Under the pieces are notes generated by a model, which had not been told where the DNA came from, did not search any database, and saw only the letters and a list, made by a program, of their open reading frames with translations. From the NCBI GenBank assembly GCA_947494695.1, contig CANLWB010000013.1:62001-126000 (forward strand): 64,000 bases of DNA, written 5' to 3'. Positions within the stretch are counted from its first letter, which is position 1, and each line of letters begins with the position of its first letter. A program made the position numbers and the translations under genes. Origin of the DNA: an uncultured Flavobacteriaceae bacterium. Its GTDB lineage: Bacteria > Bacteroidota > Bacteroidia > Flavobacteriales > Flavobacteriaceae. Below, one piece after another: positions 37,103 through 46,562 of this stretch.

Positions 37103-38500
37103 GTCCTTTAGACATGAGGCACGATTGAGACATCGCATCGTGTTTTGTTATGAGTGTTATGTGATTTCTCCTGTCGTGTAAATGATGGAGGGATTGAAAT
37201 TTGGTTCCGCAGTCATGTCGACATGAGGTACGATTGAGACATCGCATGGTGTTTTGTTTTCAATATTATGTGATTTCTCCTGTTGTCGAAATGACGGAGG
37301 AATTCAAATTTGGTTTCGCAGTCATGTCGACATGAGGCGGGATTGAGACATCGCATGGTGTTTTGTTATCAGTGTTATGTGATTTCTCCTGTCGTTGAAA
37401 TGATGGAGGAATTCAAATTTAGTTTCGTAGTCATGTCGACATGAGGCACGATTGAGACATCGCATAGTGTTTTGTTATGAGTGTTATGTGATTTCTCCTG
37501 TTGTCGAAATGACGTAGAATTCAAATTTAGTTCTGCAGTCATGTCGACATGAGGCACGATTGAGACATCGCATAGTGTTGTTATTAGTGTTATGTGATTT
37601 CTCCTGTCGTCGAAATGACGAGAGAGTTTAAATTTGGTGATGTGATCCTGTTGACATGAGGTACGATTGAGACATCGCATGGTGTTTTGTTATCAGTGTT
37701 ATGTGATTTCTCCTGTTGTCGAAATGACGGAGGAGTTCAAATTTTGTGATGTGGTCCTGTCGACATGAGGTACGATTGAGACATCGCATCGTGTTTTGTT
37801 ATAAATGTTATGTGATTTCTCCTGTCGTCGAAATGACGTAGGAATTCAAATTTAGTTTCGTAGTCTTGTCGACATGAGGGACGATTGAGATATCGCATAG
37901 TGTTTTTTTATCAGTGTTATGTGATTTCTCCTGTTGTCGAAATGACGGAGGAATTCAAATTTAGTTTCGCAGTCCTGTCGACATGAGGCACGATTGAGAT
38001 ATCGCATGGTGTTTTGTTATAAGTATTATGTGATTTCTCCTGTTGTCGAAATGACGGAGGAATTCAAATTTAGTTTCGTAGTCATGTCGACATGAGGTAC
38101 GATTGAGACATCGCATAGTGTTTTGTTATAAGTGATATGTGATTTCTCCTGTCGTCGAAATGACGAGAGAGTTCAAATTAAGTTTCGCAGTCCTGTCGAC
38201 ATGAGGTACGATTGAGATATCGCATAGTGTTTTTTTATCAGTGTTATGTGATTTCTCTTGTTGTTGAAATGATGGAGGAATTCAAATTTGGTTTCGTAGT
38301 CATGTCGACATGAGGCACGATTGAGACATCGCATGGTGTTTGTTATGAGTGTTATGTGATTTCTCCTGTAGTCGAAATGATGGAGGAATTTAAATTTGGT
38401 TTCGAAGTCCTGTCGACATGAGGCACGATTGAGACATCGCATGGTGTTTTGTTATCAGTGTTATGTGATTTCTCCTGTCGTCGAAATGACGGAGAATTTA
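37103..38500. repeat. Tandem REPIN-like array, block 1 (13 units of about 109 bp)
   Basis: Units start at 37103, 37212, 37321, 37430, 37538, 37644, 37754, 37863, 37972, 38081, 38190, 38299 and 38407 (spacing 106-110). Each opens with GTCATGTCGACATGAG, whose core CATGTCGACATG is a perfect palindrome, and closes about 84 bases later with GTCGAAATGAC. The two ends are inverted copies at 10 of 11 bases (GTCATGTCGAC / GTCATTTCGAC). A 25-base AT-rich linker with GAATTCAAATTTAG joins the units. Open frames of about 100 codons across units are artefacts of the repetition. Confidence 0.95.
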
Positions 38501-38537
38501 ATTTTAAAGACATTAAACAGCATTTGATAGACTTATA

Positions 38538-38837
38538 TTAGAAGATTTGCTGATTTAAATTCTCCCAGTTTGGATTGAAATTCGAAATCAGTTTATTTTT
38601 CTTTTCTCGCCTCCATTTTTTTAACTCTTTTTCTCTGGCAATAGCAGTTTTTGGGTAATCGAAGATTTCATAATAAACAAGGTATATGCACTGGTACTTG
38701 CCAGCAAATGACTGTCTTGCGTTTTGACTATCAAAATAATGTTGTGACAACCTTCTTTGGATATTATTGGTGAAGCCTATGTATAAAGTGGTTCTATATC
38801 TGTTAGTTGTTATATAAACATAGTATTGGTTATGCAT
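38538..38837 (-). CDS. Single-domain GIY-YIG nuclease embedded in the repeat array
   Basis: The 99-residue product is a complete small GIY-YIG domain: YYVYITTN at 5-12, LYIGFTNNIQRRLSQHY at about 18-34 with the catalytic Arg in NIQRR, and AIAREKELKKWRREKK at about 66-81 with the metal-binding Glu. Such stand-alone proteins are common in Flavobacteriia and their role is not settled; the fold cuts DNA. The gene with its flanks (about 38500-38908) sits between two arrays of the same 109-bp unit, as if inserted at a unit boundary just after AATGAC. A link between nuclease and repeat spread is inference. Confidence 0.88.
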   Translation of the reverse strand: MHNQYYVYITTNRYRTTLYIGFTNNIQRRLSQHYFDSQNARQSFAGKYQCIYLVYYEIFDYPKTAIAREKELKKWRREKKNKLISNFNPNWENLNQQIF

Positions 38838-38907
38838 GGAATAAATATAGGGGTTTAGTTACTTAAAATGTCTTTTTTTGTAAGATTTGTCTTCGTGTTT
38901 GACTTAG

Positions 38908-40215
38908 GGAGACGAGAGTTCAAATTTAGTTTTGAAGTCCTGTCGATATGAGGGACGATTGAGACATCGAATGGTGTTTTGTTATAAGTGTTATGTGATT
39001 TCTCCTGTCGTCGAAATGACGGAGGAATTTAAATTTAGTTCCGCAGTCATGTCGAGATGAGGCACGATTGAGACATCGCATAGTGTTGTTATCAGTGTTA
39101 TTTGATTAAATGACGTAGAATTCAAATTTAGTTCTGCAGTCATGTCGACATGAGGCACGATTGAGACATCGCATAGTGTTGTTATTAGTGTTATGTGATT
39201 TCTCCTGTCGTCGAAATGACGTAGAGTTCAAATTTAGTTTCGTAGTCATGTCGACATGAGGCACTATTGAGACATCGCATAGTGTTTTGTTATGAGTGTT
39301 ATGTGATTTCTCCTGTTGTCGAAATGACGAGAGAGTTCAAATTTAGTTTCGTAGTTCTTTAGACATGAGGCACGATTGAGACATCGCATCGTGTTTTGTT
39401 ATCAGTGTTATGTGATTTCTCTTGTTGTTGAAATGATGGAGGAATTCAAATTTGGTTTCGTAGTCATGTCGACATGAGGCACGATTGAGACATCGCATGG
39501 TGTTTGTTATGAGTGTTATGTGATTTCTCCTGTCGTCGAAATGATGGAGGAATTCAAATTTGGTTTCGTAGTCATGTCGATATGAGGGACGATTGAGACA
39601 TCGCATAGTGTTTTTTTATCAGTGTTATGTGATTTCTCCTGTTGTCGAAATGACGAGAGAGTTCAAATTTAGTTTCGTGGTCCTGTCGACATGAGGCACC
39701 ATTAAGGTATTGCATGAAGTGTTTTGTTATCAGTGTTATGTGATTTCTCCTGTTGTCGAAATGACGTAGAGTTCAAATTTAGTTTCGTAGTCATGTCGAC
39801 ATGAGGCACTATTGAGACATCGCATAGTGTTTTGTTATGAGTGTTATGTGATTTCTCCTGTTGTCGAAATGACGCGGAATTCAAATTTAGTTTCGTAGTC
39901 ATGTCGACATGAGGTACGATTGAGACATCGCATAGTGTGTTGTTATGAGTGTTATGTGATTTCTCCTGTCGTCGAAATGACGTAGGAATTCAAATTTAGT
40001 TCCGCAGTTCATGTCGATATGAGGCACGATTGAGACATCGCATGGTGTTTTGTTATAGGTATTATGTGATTTCTCCTGTTGTCGAAATGACGGAGGAATT
40101 CAAATTTAGTTTCGTAGTCCTGTTGACATGAGGTACGATTGAGACATCGCATGGTGTTTTGTTATAAATGTTATGTGATTTCTCCTGTTGTCGAAATGAC
40201 GGAGGAATTCAAATT
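38908..40215. repeat. Tandem REPIN-like array, block 2 (12 units of about 109 bp)
   Basis: Units start at 38938, 39046, 39139, 39245, 39354, 39463, 39571, 39680, 39790, 39898, 40007 and 40117, in the same orientation and with the same unit as block 1. Spacing is 106-110, except one 93-bp unit (39046) that has lost part of its right arm. The left edge (GACGAGAGTTCAAATTT after about 38908) is a partial unit end, matching where block 1 stops. No transposase is seen. Confidence 0.95.
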
Positions 40216-40260
40216 GAACCTAACAGAAACAATAATAAGAAATAGTATCAGATGATTAAT

Positions 40261-40314
40261 TTCAGCTACGCTCAATCTCCAAATCCCTAGAAAGTTGATT
40301 GGGCGCAACCGAAA
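40261..40314. repeat. Second REP family, copy 1
   Basis: The arms CAGCTACGCTCAAT and GGGCGCAACCGAAATT form an imperfect inverted repeat; the same arms occur at 40510-40588, 40894-40970 and 44500-44580. Confidence 0.6.
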
Positions 40315-40346
40315 TTATAATATCAGACTACACAAAGATCAATGAT

Positions 40347-40387
40347 AAGTTTTAATTTTAAGGGATTAAAACTTAACTAAAAAGGAT
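40347..40387. promoter_or_regulatory. 21-bp-period double half-site
   Basis: The half-sites aagttttaattttaagggat (40347-40366) and aaaacttaactaaaaaggat (40368-40387) are in direct repeat at 21 bp. No gene is adjacent. Confidence 0.6.
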
Positions 40388-40509
40388 GTCTTTTTAGACT
40401 GATATGAATACAATATGCCAGCATTTTCATATGTCAATATGTTTAAGACTAAAAATTTTTCTTAAGAACGTGAATACAACTCTAAATGGTTTTAAGAATT
40501 TTAAACGGA

Positions 40510-40588
40510 TTTTGTCTTGATTCGGCTACGCTCAAAATGTAGAATTCCGGTAGGGGGAGTTGAGCGCAACCGAAGTCAAAAGACAAAA
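40510..40588. repeat. Second REP family, copy 2
   Basis: The arms TTTTGTCTTGATTCGGCTAC and GCGCAACCGAAGTCAAAAGA pair as an imperfect 25-bp stem around a 28-base centre. A related copy lies about 385 bases downstream, with its operator-like site at the same offset, so the whole segment was duplicated. Confidence 0.7.
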
Positions 40589-40616
40589 ATTACTAACCGA
40601 AACAAATATCGAGCAT

Positions 40617-40657
40617 AAAGTTTAACTCAAATGGATTAAAACTTGTCTTAGAAGGAT
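40617..40657. promoter_or_regulatory. 21-bp-period double half-site
   Basis: The half-sites aaagtttaactcaaatggat (40617-40636) and aaaacttgtcttagaaggat (40638-40657) are in direct repeat at 21 bp. No gene is adjacent. Confidence 0.65.
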
Positions 40658-40893
40658 TTTACTACGTTTTTTTAATGCTACATTTCAATTTAGACTCCAT
40701 AAGCCGTCGAAATGTGGTCTCTGAGGGAAATCCAAGTGCAGCCTCCATGCCTCCGTCTTGAGAAAAGTTTGACGCTCTTTAATTTAATGATTTTGGTACT
40801 GCTGGATTTATAAGTTGATGAAACGTTATTTTTAAATAACAAGATAAAAAAACAAATTTTGGAAGACTATGCATAGAAGACTTTAGTAGGAGC

Positions 40894-40970
40894 TTTTTTG
40901 ATTCGGTTACGCTCGTAAGTGTAGAATTCCAGTAGGGGAGTTGAGCGCAACCGAAGTCAAAAAGACAAAA
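40894..40970. repeat. Second REP family, copy 3
   Basis: The arms TTGATTCGGTTACGCTC and TTGAGCGCAACCGAAGTCAA form an imperfect inverted repeat; the centre shares GTAGAATTCC-GTAGGGG with copy 2. Confidence 0.7.
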
Positions 40971-40998
40971 ATTACTAACCATTACAAATATGCAAAGT

Positions 40999-41039
40999 AT
41001 AGTTTAATTGAAATGGATGAATACTTGTCTTAGAAGGAT
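40999..41039. promoter_or_regulatory. 21-bp-period double half-site
   Basis: The half-sites atagtttaattgaaatggat (40999-41018) and aatacttgtcttagaaggat (41020-41039) are in direct repeat at 21 bp, sharing the flank TTTTACTAC with the site at 40617. Confidence 0.65.
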
Positions 41040-41345
41040 TTTACTACATTTTATTTGATGTTATTCTTTAATTTGGGTACTGAATGTAGTTGAAGGGCTT
41101 TAAACTAAAAGAGGTGAAGATGCATATTCGCGCTATTTATCCGAAATTGAAAACATAAATAAACCAACTCAACTCCTCCCTTTAAAAAAGGAAGATGGAT
41201 TTTTCAGTATAAAAATCCGGAGGGATAAAAATATGTGTATTGAATTTTTTTAATAAAACACCTCTTTAATTAATGAGAAGAACCGGTGGTGATAAAGATA
41301 CTCATCATGATATCATGTTCTCCACGTGTTCTTTTTTGGTCTCAG

Positions 41346-41404
41346 ATCAACCACTGAGGTTGATTTTATTTTGCTAAACAAACAATACATTGCATTGTTT
41401 GTTT
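41346..41404. terminator. Cluster of hairpins downstream of the 41617 gene
   Basis: atcaacc / ggttgat (41346-41364) and a perfect 11-bp stem aaacaaacaat / attgtttgttt (41376-41404) lie 210-270 bases past the stop of the minus-strand gene. Either could end its transcript. The rest of 41040-41616 has no gene. Confidence 0.45.
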
Positions 41405-41616
41405 GATTTGAGACTTTTTAGCTGAAGCCTGTCTCTCCAGTCAGGCAGGTATTGAGAACCCTTTTTAATACATGACTTCCCAAATTTATGTCGTCATGAT
41501 AACCGCCAGACAAAATTCTTGTCTAGGTTCTCGAATAGACGAAATGTTCATTAAAGATAACACCCCTAATGTCCATCTAACAAACAGATAGTCAAAGAAC
41601 TTCTAAATTATTATAT

Positions 41617-44280
41617 TCAGAACCTATTAAATTTCCAGCTAAAACTTAGCATGACGTACTGTCGAAGAATCATACTTTGCGAGTCCTGGATGTAGTTTTG
41701 AGTGGCAACACGTCGGGCATTGGTATTCTGATTCAATAGGTCATAGATCCGAAGCGATAAAACACCCTGATCTTTAAACATACTATAAGCCAAAGTAGAG
41801 TTCCAAAGCCAGGCACTCTTTTGAAACCCTTCAGCTACGTTTGGGTTATAGGTAAAACTAATATCATGATGCCATTCTAAACGTTTAGGAACAAGTGTTG
41901 TTAGTTGTAATCCAGCCGAGTGATTTATAAATTCCTGATCCTTAAAATCATCGATATCAAATTTGCTAGTGTTGAATGATAATCGGTAGTTAGGTACAAC
42001 GATTAGAACATCATCCCAGGAAAAGGAGATAGAAGCATTTGGAGTGAGTGCCGTATTGTTTGAATTATATTTCACATCATTATTAAAATTAACCGTTCTA
42101 TTTAAACTGGCAGAGAGTCCCACATTAAACTTGACTGTTCTTAGGGAATCCACTTTTACAGTTTTAGTATAACCACTATTGACACTTACATTATAAGCGC
42201 CGTTTACATTTTCGTAGGTCGTGTTTCGAACCAAATTAGCATCGACCGTTGTTTTGGTGACCACTTGGTTATTGTTTAGACTGGCAAATACATAATTATA
42301 AAATCCTCTGCGTTTTTGAAAGTGATGCGTATTATGCCCCAGGTAAAAACTATGTGTGTTCGCTGGTTTTAAGTTTGGATTTCCAGTTATGGTGTTCAAG
42401 GGGTTTGAAACATCCTGAAACGCCTGTAATTGATTAAGTCCAGGAGGAAGATTGCTTAACCCATAATTGGCATAGATATACGATTTAGGGTTAAGTTGAT
42501 ACTGGAAATTAGAACGTAATTCCATGGTTTCGAAATTACGGGTTAGATTCAATTCGGGTCTTAAAAAATCGCTGTTCTCTAAAGTTCTAAAAACATAGCC
42601 CATTTCAGAACTAACAGACCACTTTTCTTCTTTATAGGTCAGTCTTAATGAAGGTGTGCTTCTAAGGTCTTTATACATGAAGTCAGTGCTTTGATCCTTA
42701 TCAAAGCGTGTGTAACTCTGTGTAGTGTCATCAAAAGCATAGGTGCTTTTGATGTTATCTCGAATATCTTTCTTAAAGTCGAACTTAAAATCCAAAAACA
42801 AGGTATTCGCTTTTAAGGGCCAACGCAAAGATGTATTGGTATAGAACCCTTTTTGCTCTTGGTCTCCGGTGGTAAGCTGGTCTCTAATTATTGATAAAGG
42901 GTTCTCTCCAAAAATATGGGTTTCTGAATTCAGGAAATTTTCAGACGTCGTCGAATTGTATTTGTTCGAGATGTTGAATCTAAGATAAGCACCTTTTTTT
43001 CCGAAGCGTTTGGTAATATCTAAGTAGTTATTAAAATTATTAGTTGTGGTTTCTCCGAAGGACGATAAACTAGAGGTATTGGTTAAAACCTGATCCGAAT
43101 TTCTAGACGCATCATGACGTATTGTCTCTGTCTTATTCTTAGAAAAGTTCAAGGTAGGGTATATGTTGATTAACAACGTAGAGTCTACTTTAATATTAAA
43201 GGTTAAACGCGCATTGTGATTGTCATTTTCATTATAGGAGTTTGAACCAGAATTCGTGGTAAACCTGGAATCTGGAAGAATATTATCGCGTTGCACGGTA
43301 TTTTCATTCTCCGTGCTGCTTGATGAATAGAAATAATTGGCCGAGATATCATGTTTCTTTTTAAGTTTATCGATATAGTTGGTACCATAATTTTGAGATG
43401 TGGTAATGCCCTCACCACCTCTTGCTCCTCTTCCAAAGCTAAAACCTGGTGAATTAATGTTATTGCCCCCTCCAAGAATGCTAACGCGACGATCATTGTT
43501 AAACATGTTTAACATTCCGGCGAGTTCGTAGCGTTCATTGGTTCCTATTCCACCCATCAACTGACCAAAACTACCATTGTTGTTGTCTTCTTTTATTACC
43601 AGGTTAATGGTTTTTTTTTCTTTTTTTCCTTCATCTCCAGCAAAGGCTTCCGATTCAGTTTTGGTATCCGTAATTTGAACATGTTCAATGAGATCCTTTT
43701 TTAGAAACCGGGTTGTTATAGTGGGATCATTACTAAAAAAAGGTTTCCCATTAACCAAAATATTATCAACATCCTTCCCATTAATAGTTATTTTTCCTTC
43801 TTTGGAAACCTCAATACCTGGTAATTTCTTTAATAATTCTTCAACATTGGCATTCTTTTTTGTTTTAAAAGAATTGGCATTAAATTTTAAAGTATCCTTT
43901 TTGACGCTTACCGGTGGGGTGACTTTTACAAGAACTTCTTCCAGGGCATTAAGGTCTGTTTTTAGAGAGATAGTATTTAAGTTAATAAGCTTTTGGCCCA
44001 TTTTTAGAGATTGGAAATGTGTTTGATAACCTACATAGGAAACATAAAGATTCAAAACATTGTCTCGTGTTTTACCCTCCAGAACAAATTGTCCCTTTTG
44101 ATCTGAAATCGCGTAAGTCACCAAAGTACTATCCTTAGCACGTTCAAGATGAATGGTCGCAGCTTCTAGAGCTGTGCTATCTGCCAATGAAACTAAAGTC
44201 CCCGATATTTTAAAGGGTTTAGATTGTGTGAAGACTTTGGTTAAACAAAGCATTGCTAAGATGAGGAAACAATATTTCAC
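41617..44280 (-). CDS. Outer membrane beta-barrel protein, TonB-receptor-like, with carboxypeptidase-regulatory N-domain
   Basis: The 887-residue product has a signal peptide (ending VFTQS), a CarboxypepD_reg-like domain (about 24-108, ISGTLVSLADSTALEAATIH), a plug-like domain (about 120-220, NVEELLKKLPGIEVSKEGKI, then VNGKPFFSNDPTI) and a large barrel (about 235-887) ending in SFSWKFNRF with a terminal aromatic. It belongs to the OMP_b-brl_3 group of TonB-dependent-receptor relatives; a long Gly/Asn-rich loop (GGGNNINSPGFSFGRGARGG) follows the first strands. There is no SusD partner. A close paralogue begins at 62622. An operator-like double site lies 339 bases upstream of the start. Confidence 0.88.
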   Translation of the reverse strand: MKYCFLILAMLCLTKVFTQSKPFKISGTLVSLADSTALEAATIHLERAKDSTLVTYAISDQKGQFVLEGKTRDNVLNLYVSYVGYQTHFQSLKMGQKLINLNTISLKTDLNALEEVLVKVTPPVSVKKDTLKFNANSFKTKKNANVEELLKKLPGIEVSKEGKITINGKDVDNILVNGKPFFSNDPTITTRFLKKDLIEHVQITDTKTESEAFAGDEGKKEKKTINLVIKEDNNNGSFGQLMGGIGTNERYELAGMLNMFNNDRRVSILGGGNNINSPGFSFGRGARGGEGITTSQNYGTNYIDKLKKKHDISANYFYSSSSTENENTVQRDNILPDSRFTTNSGSNSYNENDNHNARLTFNIKVDSTLLINIYPTLNFSKNKTETIRHDASRNSDQVLTNTSSLSSFGETTTNNFNNYLDITKRFGKKGAYLRFNISNKYNSTTSENFLNSETHIFGENPLSIIRDQLTTGDQEQKGFYTNTSLRWPLKANTLFLDFKFDFKKDIRDNIKSTYAFDDTTQSYTRFDKDQSTDFMYKDLRSTPSLRLTYKEEKWSVSSEMGYVFRTLENSDFLRPELNLTRNFETMELRSNFQYQLNPKSYIYANYGLSNLPPGLNQLQAFQDVSNPLNTITGNPNLKPANTHSFYLGHNTHHFQKRRGFYNYVFASLNNNQVVTKTTVDANLVRNTTYENVNGAYNVSVNSGYTKTVKVDSLRTVKFNVGLSASLNRTVNFNNDVKYNSNNTALTPNASISFSWDDVLIVVPNYRLSFNTSKFDIDDFKDQEFINHSAGLQLTTLVPKRLEWHHDISFTYNPNVAEGFQKSAWLWNSTLAYSMFKDQGVLSLRIYDLLNQNTNARRVATQNYIQDSQSMILRQYVMLSFSWKFNRF

Positions 44281-44499
44281 ACGTATATATTTTAGTTACT
44301 TACATATGGATAAGTAAATGGTATCATTGAAAAAAAATGTATGAATAACATAGTGCTTATAAAACGTTTAAATACGAACAAGAATTGAGATGGTCTACCT
44401 GAAATCTGGATATACATATTTGTCTTTTGAATTCATACGATTAGGTTTTAAAGAGCGGATTGCAGTAAAGTTAACACCGATCTTTTTTTTGGTGAAGAT

Positions 44500-44580
44500 G
44501 TCGTTCTTTTCAAATCCGGTTACACTCAATCTTCAAAATCCCAATAAAGAGGACCAGGCGCAACCGAAGTTGAAAAGACA
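44500..44580. repeat. Second REP family, copy 4
   Basis: The arms TTCTTTTCAAATCCGGTTAC and GCGCAACCGAAGTTGAAAAG form an imperfect inverted repeat. As with copies 1 to 3, an operator-like double site follows closely. Confidence 0.65.
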
Positions 44581-44618
44581 ACTAACTAACTAACAACTAT
44601 GAAACAAATATCGATGAT

Positions 44619-44659
44619 AAAATTTAACTGTAATGGATAAAAACTTGTCTGAAAGGGAT
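44619..44659. promoter_or_regulatory. 21-bp-period double half-site upstream of the OMP gene
   Basis: The half-sites aaaatttaactgtaatggat (44619-44638) and aaaacttgtctgaaagggat (44640-44659) are in direct repeat at 21 bp. The OMP start is 339 bases away on the minus strand. The stretch 44660-45089 is AT-rich with many GAATTTG / CAAATTC words and no gene. Confidence 0.65.
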
Positions 44660-45089
44660 GTAAAGGTCAATAGTTTTAGACACTTAGATATGAAATACGT
44701 TCTAATATGAAATTGCAAATTCTCAATTTAAGATACCAAATCTTGGTGGAAAAATTAAATGGCAAGTTTCCATAAATACCTGTAAATTTAGAATTCCAAT
44801 ACTAGCTATATCTCTCAATCTGCTAGGCTAGGAGCGAAGCATGAGTCTTTTTAGTTTTCGTGATAAGTCAAAGCCGAAGATGAATATATCTCTTTTAAGT
44901 CGTATAATCGATTATTTGAAGCCTGAAATTTGCTTTAAAGTTAATCAAGCTTTAGTCTTTAAAATTTGTTATTTGACTTTTTAGAATTTGCTAATTAAAT
45001 TTTGGAATTTAGAATTTCATATTTATGATTTAATTTTTTGCGCTTGAAATTTGTTATTTAAAACTTGGAATTTGCGTTCCTCATTTTAA

Positions 45090-46082
45090 TTAGACGGGCT
45101 CATTATTAGATTGTTTTCTTAAATCTCTTGGTGTAAAACCATACTTTTCCTTAAAAGCTTTAGAAAAATGTGGTGCACTTATAAATCCAGTAAGGTGAGC
45201 TACTTCCTTGATAGAGGTATCGGTATATTGGATTAATAAGCGTGCTTTTCTCAATCGTTCATTTATTAAAAAACGAAAAACAGTTTCTCCATATAACTGT
45301 TTGAATCCGTACTTTAGTTTATATTCGTTGGTTCCAAAAGTATGTGCGAGTTCAATGAGCGGAGAAAGTGGTTTTTCCAGATTGTTTATAATGTGATCGT
45401 GTACTTTTCGAATCTTTCTAATATCTGTAAAACTCAGATTTAACTGCTTACTTTTACTCGGGGCTGGAGCGTATTTAGGAAGTTTATTTCCAACTTTTCC
45501 AGAACTTACAGATTTTCGCAACTCTTCTACTCTTTCCGAGCTACTTTTAATAATTTCTATAGAGGTCACGACAATCCTTTCAGACTGATTAACGCTATCT
45601 ACAAATTTACTAACCAGACAGTTGGTGCTTAAAAGAAGTTGCTGATTTGTTCGAAATGAAAGCGTGATAAATTCTTCATGGGAATCTAGGTTGGTATTAT
45701 TTAATTTTGATTTCAGTCCGTTCCAGGCCTGTTTGGAGTCTTCAGAAAGAAACGAATCAAAAGATTTCAAACGCAATTCATCTTCACCGAAAAATAGCAT
45801 CTGTTTTATTCTTGAATTGAAAGCAACAATGGTATCGTCTGTATCTAATACAAAAAACATTTGTACAAGATGTTTGTAAGTTTCATTTAAATTGACATAA
45901 CCCTGGTGAAGAAAAGATCCTTTTATTTCTTCAAAGGTCATATTTACCAGTGCTGTAAGGGCTTCAATATCATCATCAAGGTCAGATCGTTCCAACTTAT
46001 ACGCAAAATTCCCACTGGCAAATTCCATAAGCATGTTATGGATTTGTTTTATTCGTTCTTTATTGATCTCATCATCGTTCAT
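45090..46082 (-). CDS. PAS-domain AraC-family transcriptional regulator
   Basis: The 330-residue product has an N-terminal helical part (about 1-60) containing the YKLERSDLDDDIEALTALVN stretch, a PAS-like sensor (about 68-190, FFVLDTDDTIVAFNSRIKQM) and a C-terminal AraC domain with two helix-turn-helix motifs (about 222-325, ending TGFISAPHFSKAFKEKYGFT then PRDLRK). It is cytoplasmic and probably senses a small ligand or redox state. It lies amid the 21-bp-period double sites (36563-47339), and AraC proteins often bind direct repeats about 21 bp apart, so it is a candidate to bind them. That link is inference. Confidence 0.88.
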   Translation of the reverse strand: MNDDEINKERIKQIHNMLMEFASGNFAYKLERSDLDDDIEALTALVNMTFEEIKGSFLHQGYVNLNETYKHLVQMFFVLDTDDTIVAFNSRIKQMLFFGEDELRLKSFDSFLSEDSKQAWNGLKSKLNNTNLDSHEEFITLSFRTNQQLLLSTNCLVSKFVDSVNQSERIVVTSIEIIKSSSERVEELRKSVSSGKVGNKLPKYAPAPSKSKQLNLSFTDIRKIRKVHDHIINNLEKPLSPLIELAHTFGTNEYKLKYGFKQLYGETVFRFLINERLRKARLLIQYTDTSIKEVAHLTGFISAPHFSKAFKEKYGFTPRDLRKQSNNEPV

Positions 46083-46179
46083 TGGATTACTTAAATTTAG
46101 GGTTGTTTAAAAGGGCTATAATTATTTATGTATTTAAAAATTAAAGGTCGTTATGGGGAAAAAGGTTGTAATTTATATA

Positions 46180-46560
46180 TTAAGTTAGTGTATGGTTATT
46201 AAGAAACTTTAGAGCTTCTTGTTTTTCAGTAAATATCTTGGTTATTATGGCAGGGCTACTCGTCTTGATGTAAAAGCCTGATAAAGCATTGGTCAAAGGA
46301 ATATTTACTAATAAGGCTATAGCTTTAGTTAAAACAGAGCCTTCTAAAGCTAGGTAATTTCGGGCACTTTTGTCGGCACCTTTTACGCCTCTCACGTCAC
46401 AAAAAATCAAAAAATCTTTACCTTGTTGTAGCAAGAGCCGGTCTTTTACAATTTTGGTTGCCACAGCTAAATCGATAAAGACCCCATCCTTATAAACAAA
46501 ATAAAGAATGTCTTTCTCTATCCAAAACTTGGCATATTCGTTTTCTATATGGTCTATCAA
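46180..46560 (-). CDS. Small STAS/SpoIIAA-like protein (paralogue B)
   Basis: The 126-residue product starts MIDHIENEYAKFWIEKDILY and contains LLLQQGKDFLIFCDVRGVKG, ALEGSVLTKAIALLVNIPLT and NALSGFYIKTSSP. The pattern of an alternating beta strand, a DxRGV turn and a helix suggests a SpoIIAA/STAS-like fold, in the style of what is annotated DUF7793. It follows its paralogue by two bases, so they are co-transcribed, and precedes the AraC gene by 97 bases. It may be a binding partner in a regulatory switch. Confidence 0.75.
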   Translation of the reverse strand: MIDHIENEYAKFWIEKDILYFVYKDGVFIDLAVATKIVKDRLLLQQGKDFLIFCDVRGVKGADKSARNYLALEGSVLTKAIALLVNIPLTNALSGFYIKTSSPAIITKIFTEKQEALKFLNNHTLT

Positions 46561-46562
46561 AT

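Noticed and set aside
37375-39902. Minus-strand open frames of 66-101 codons in the 109-bp arrays
   Set aside because: They translate the repeat unit itself, with the same MRCLNR-type string; unit length changes break the frame, and no family is resembled.
37103-40215. CRISPR array
   Set aside because: The repeated unit is about 84-109 bp, the linkers are also conserved rather than unique spacers, and there are no cas genes nearby.
43203-44026. Antisense and overlapping frames in the 41617-44280 OMP gene
   Set aside because: Shadows of the receptor gene; sequence is low complexity and unlike known proteins.
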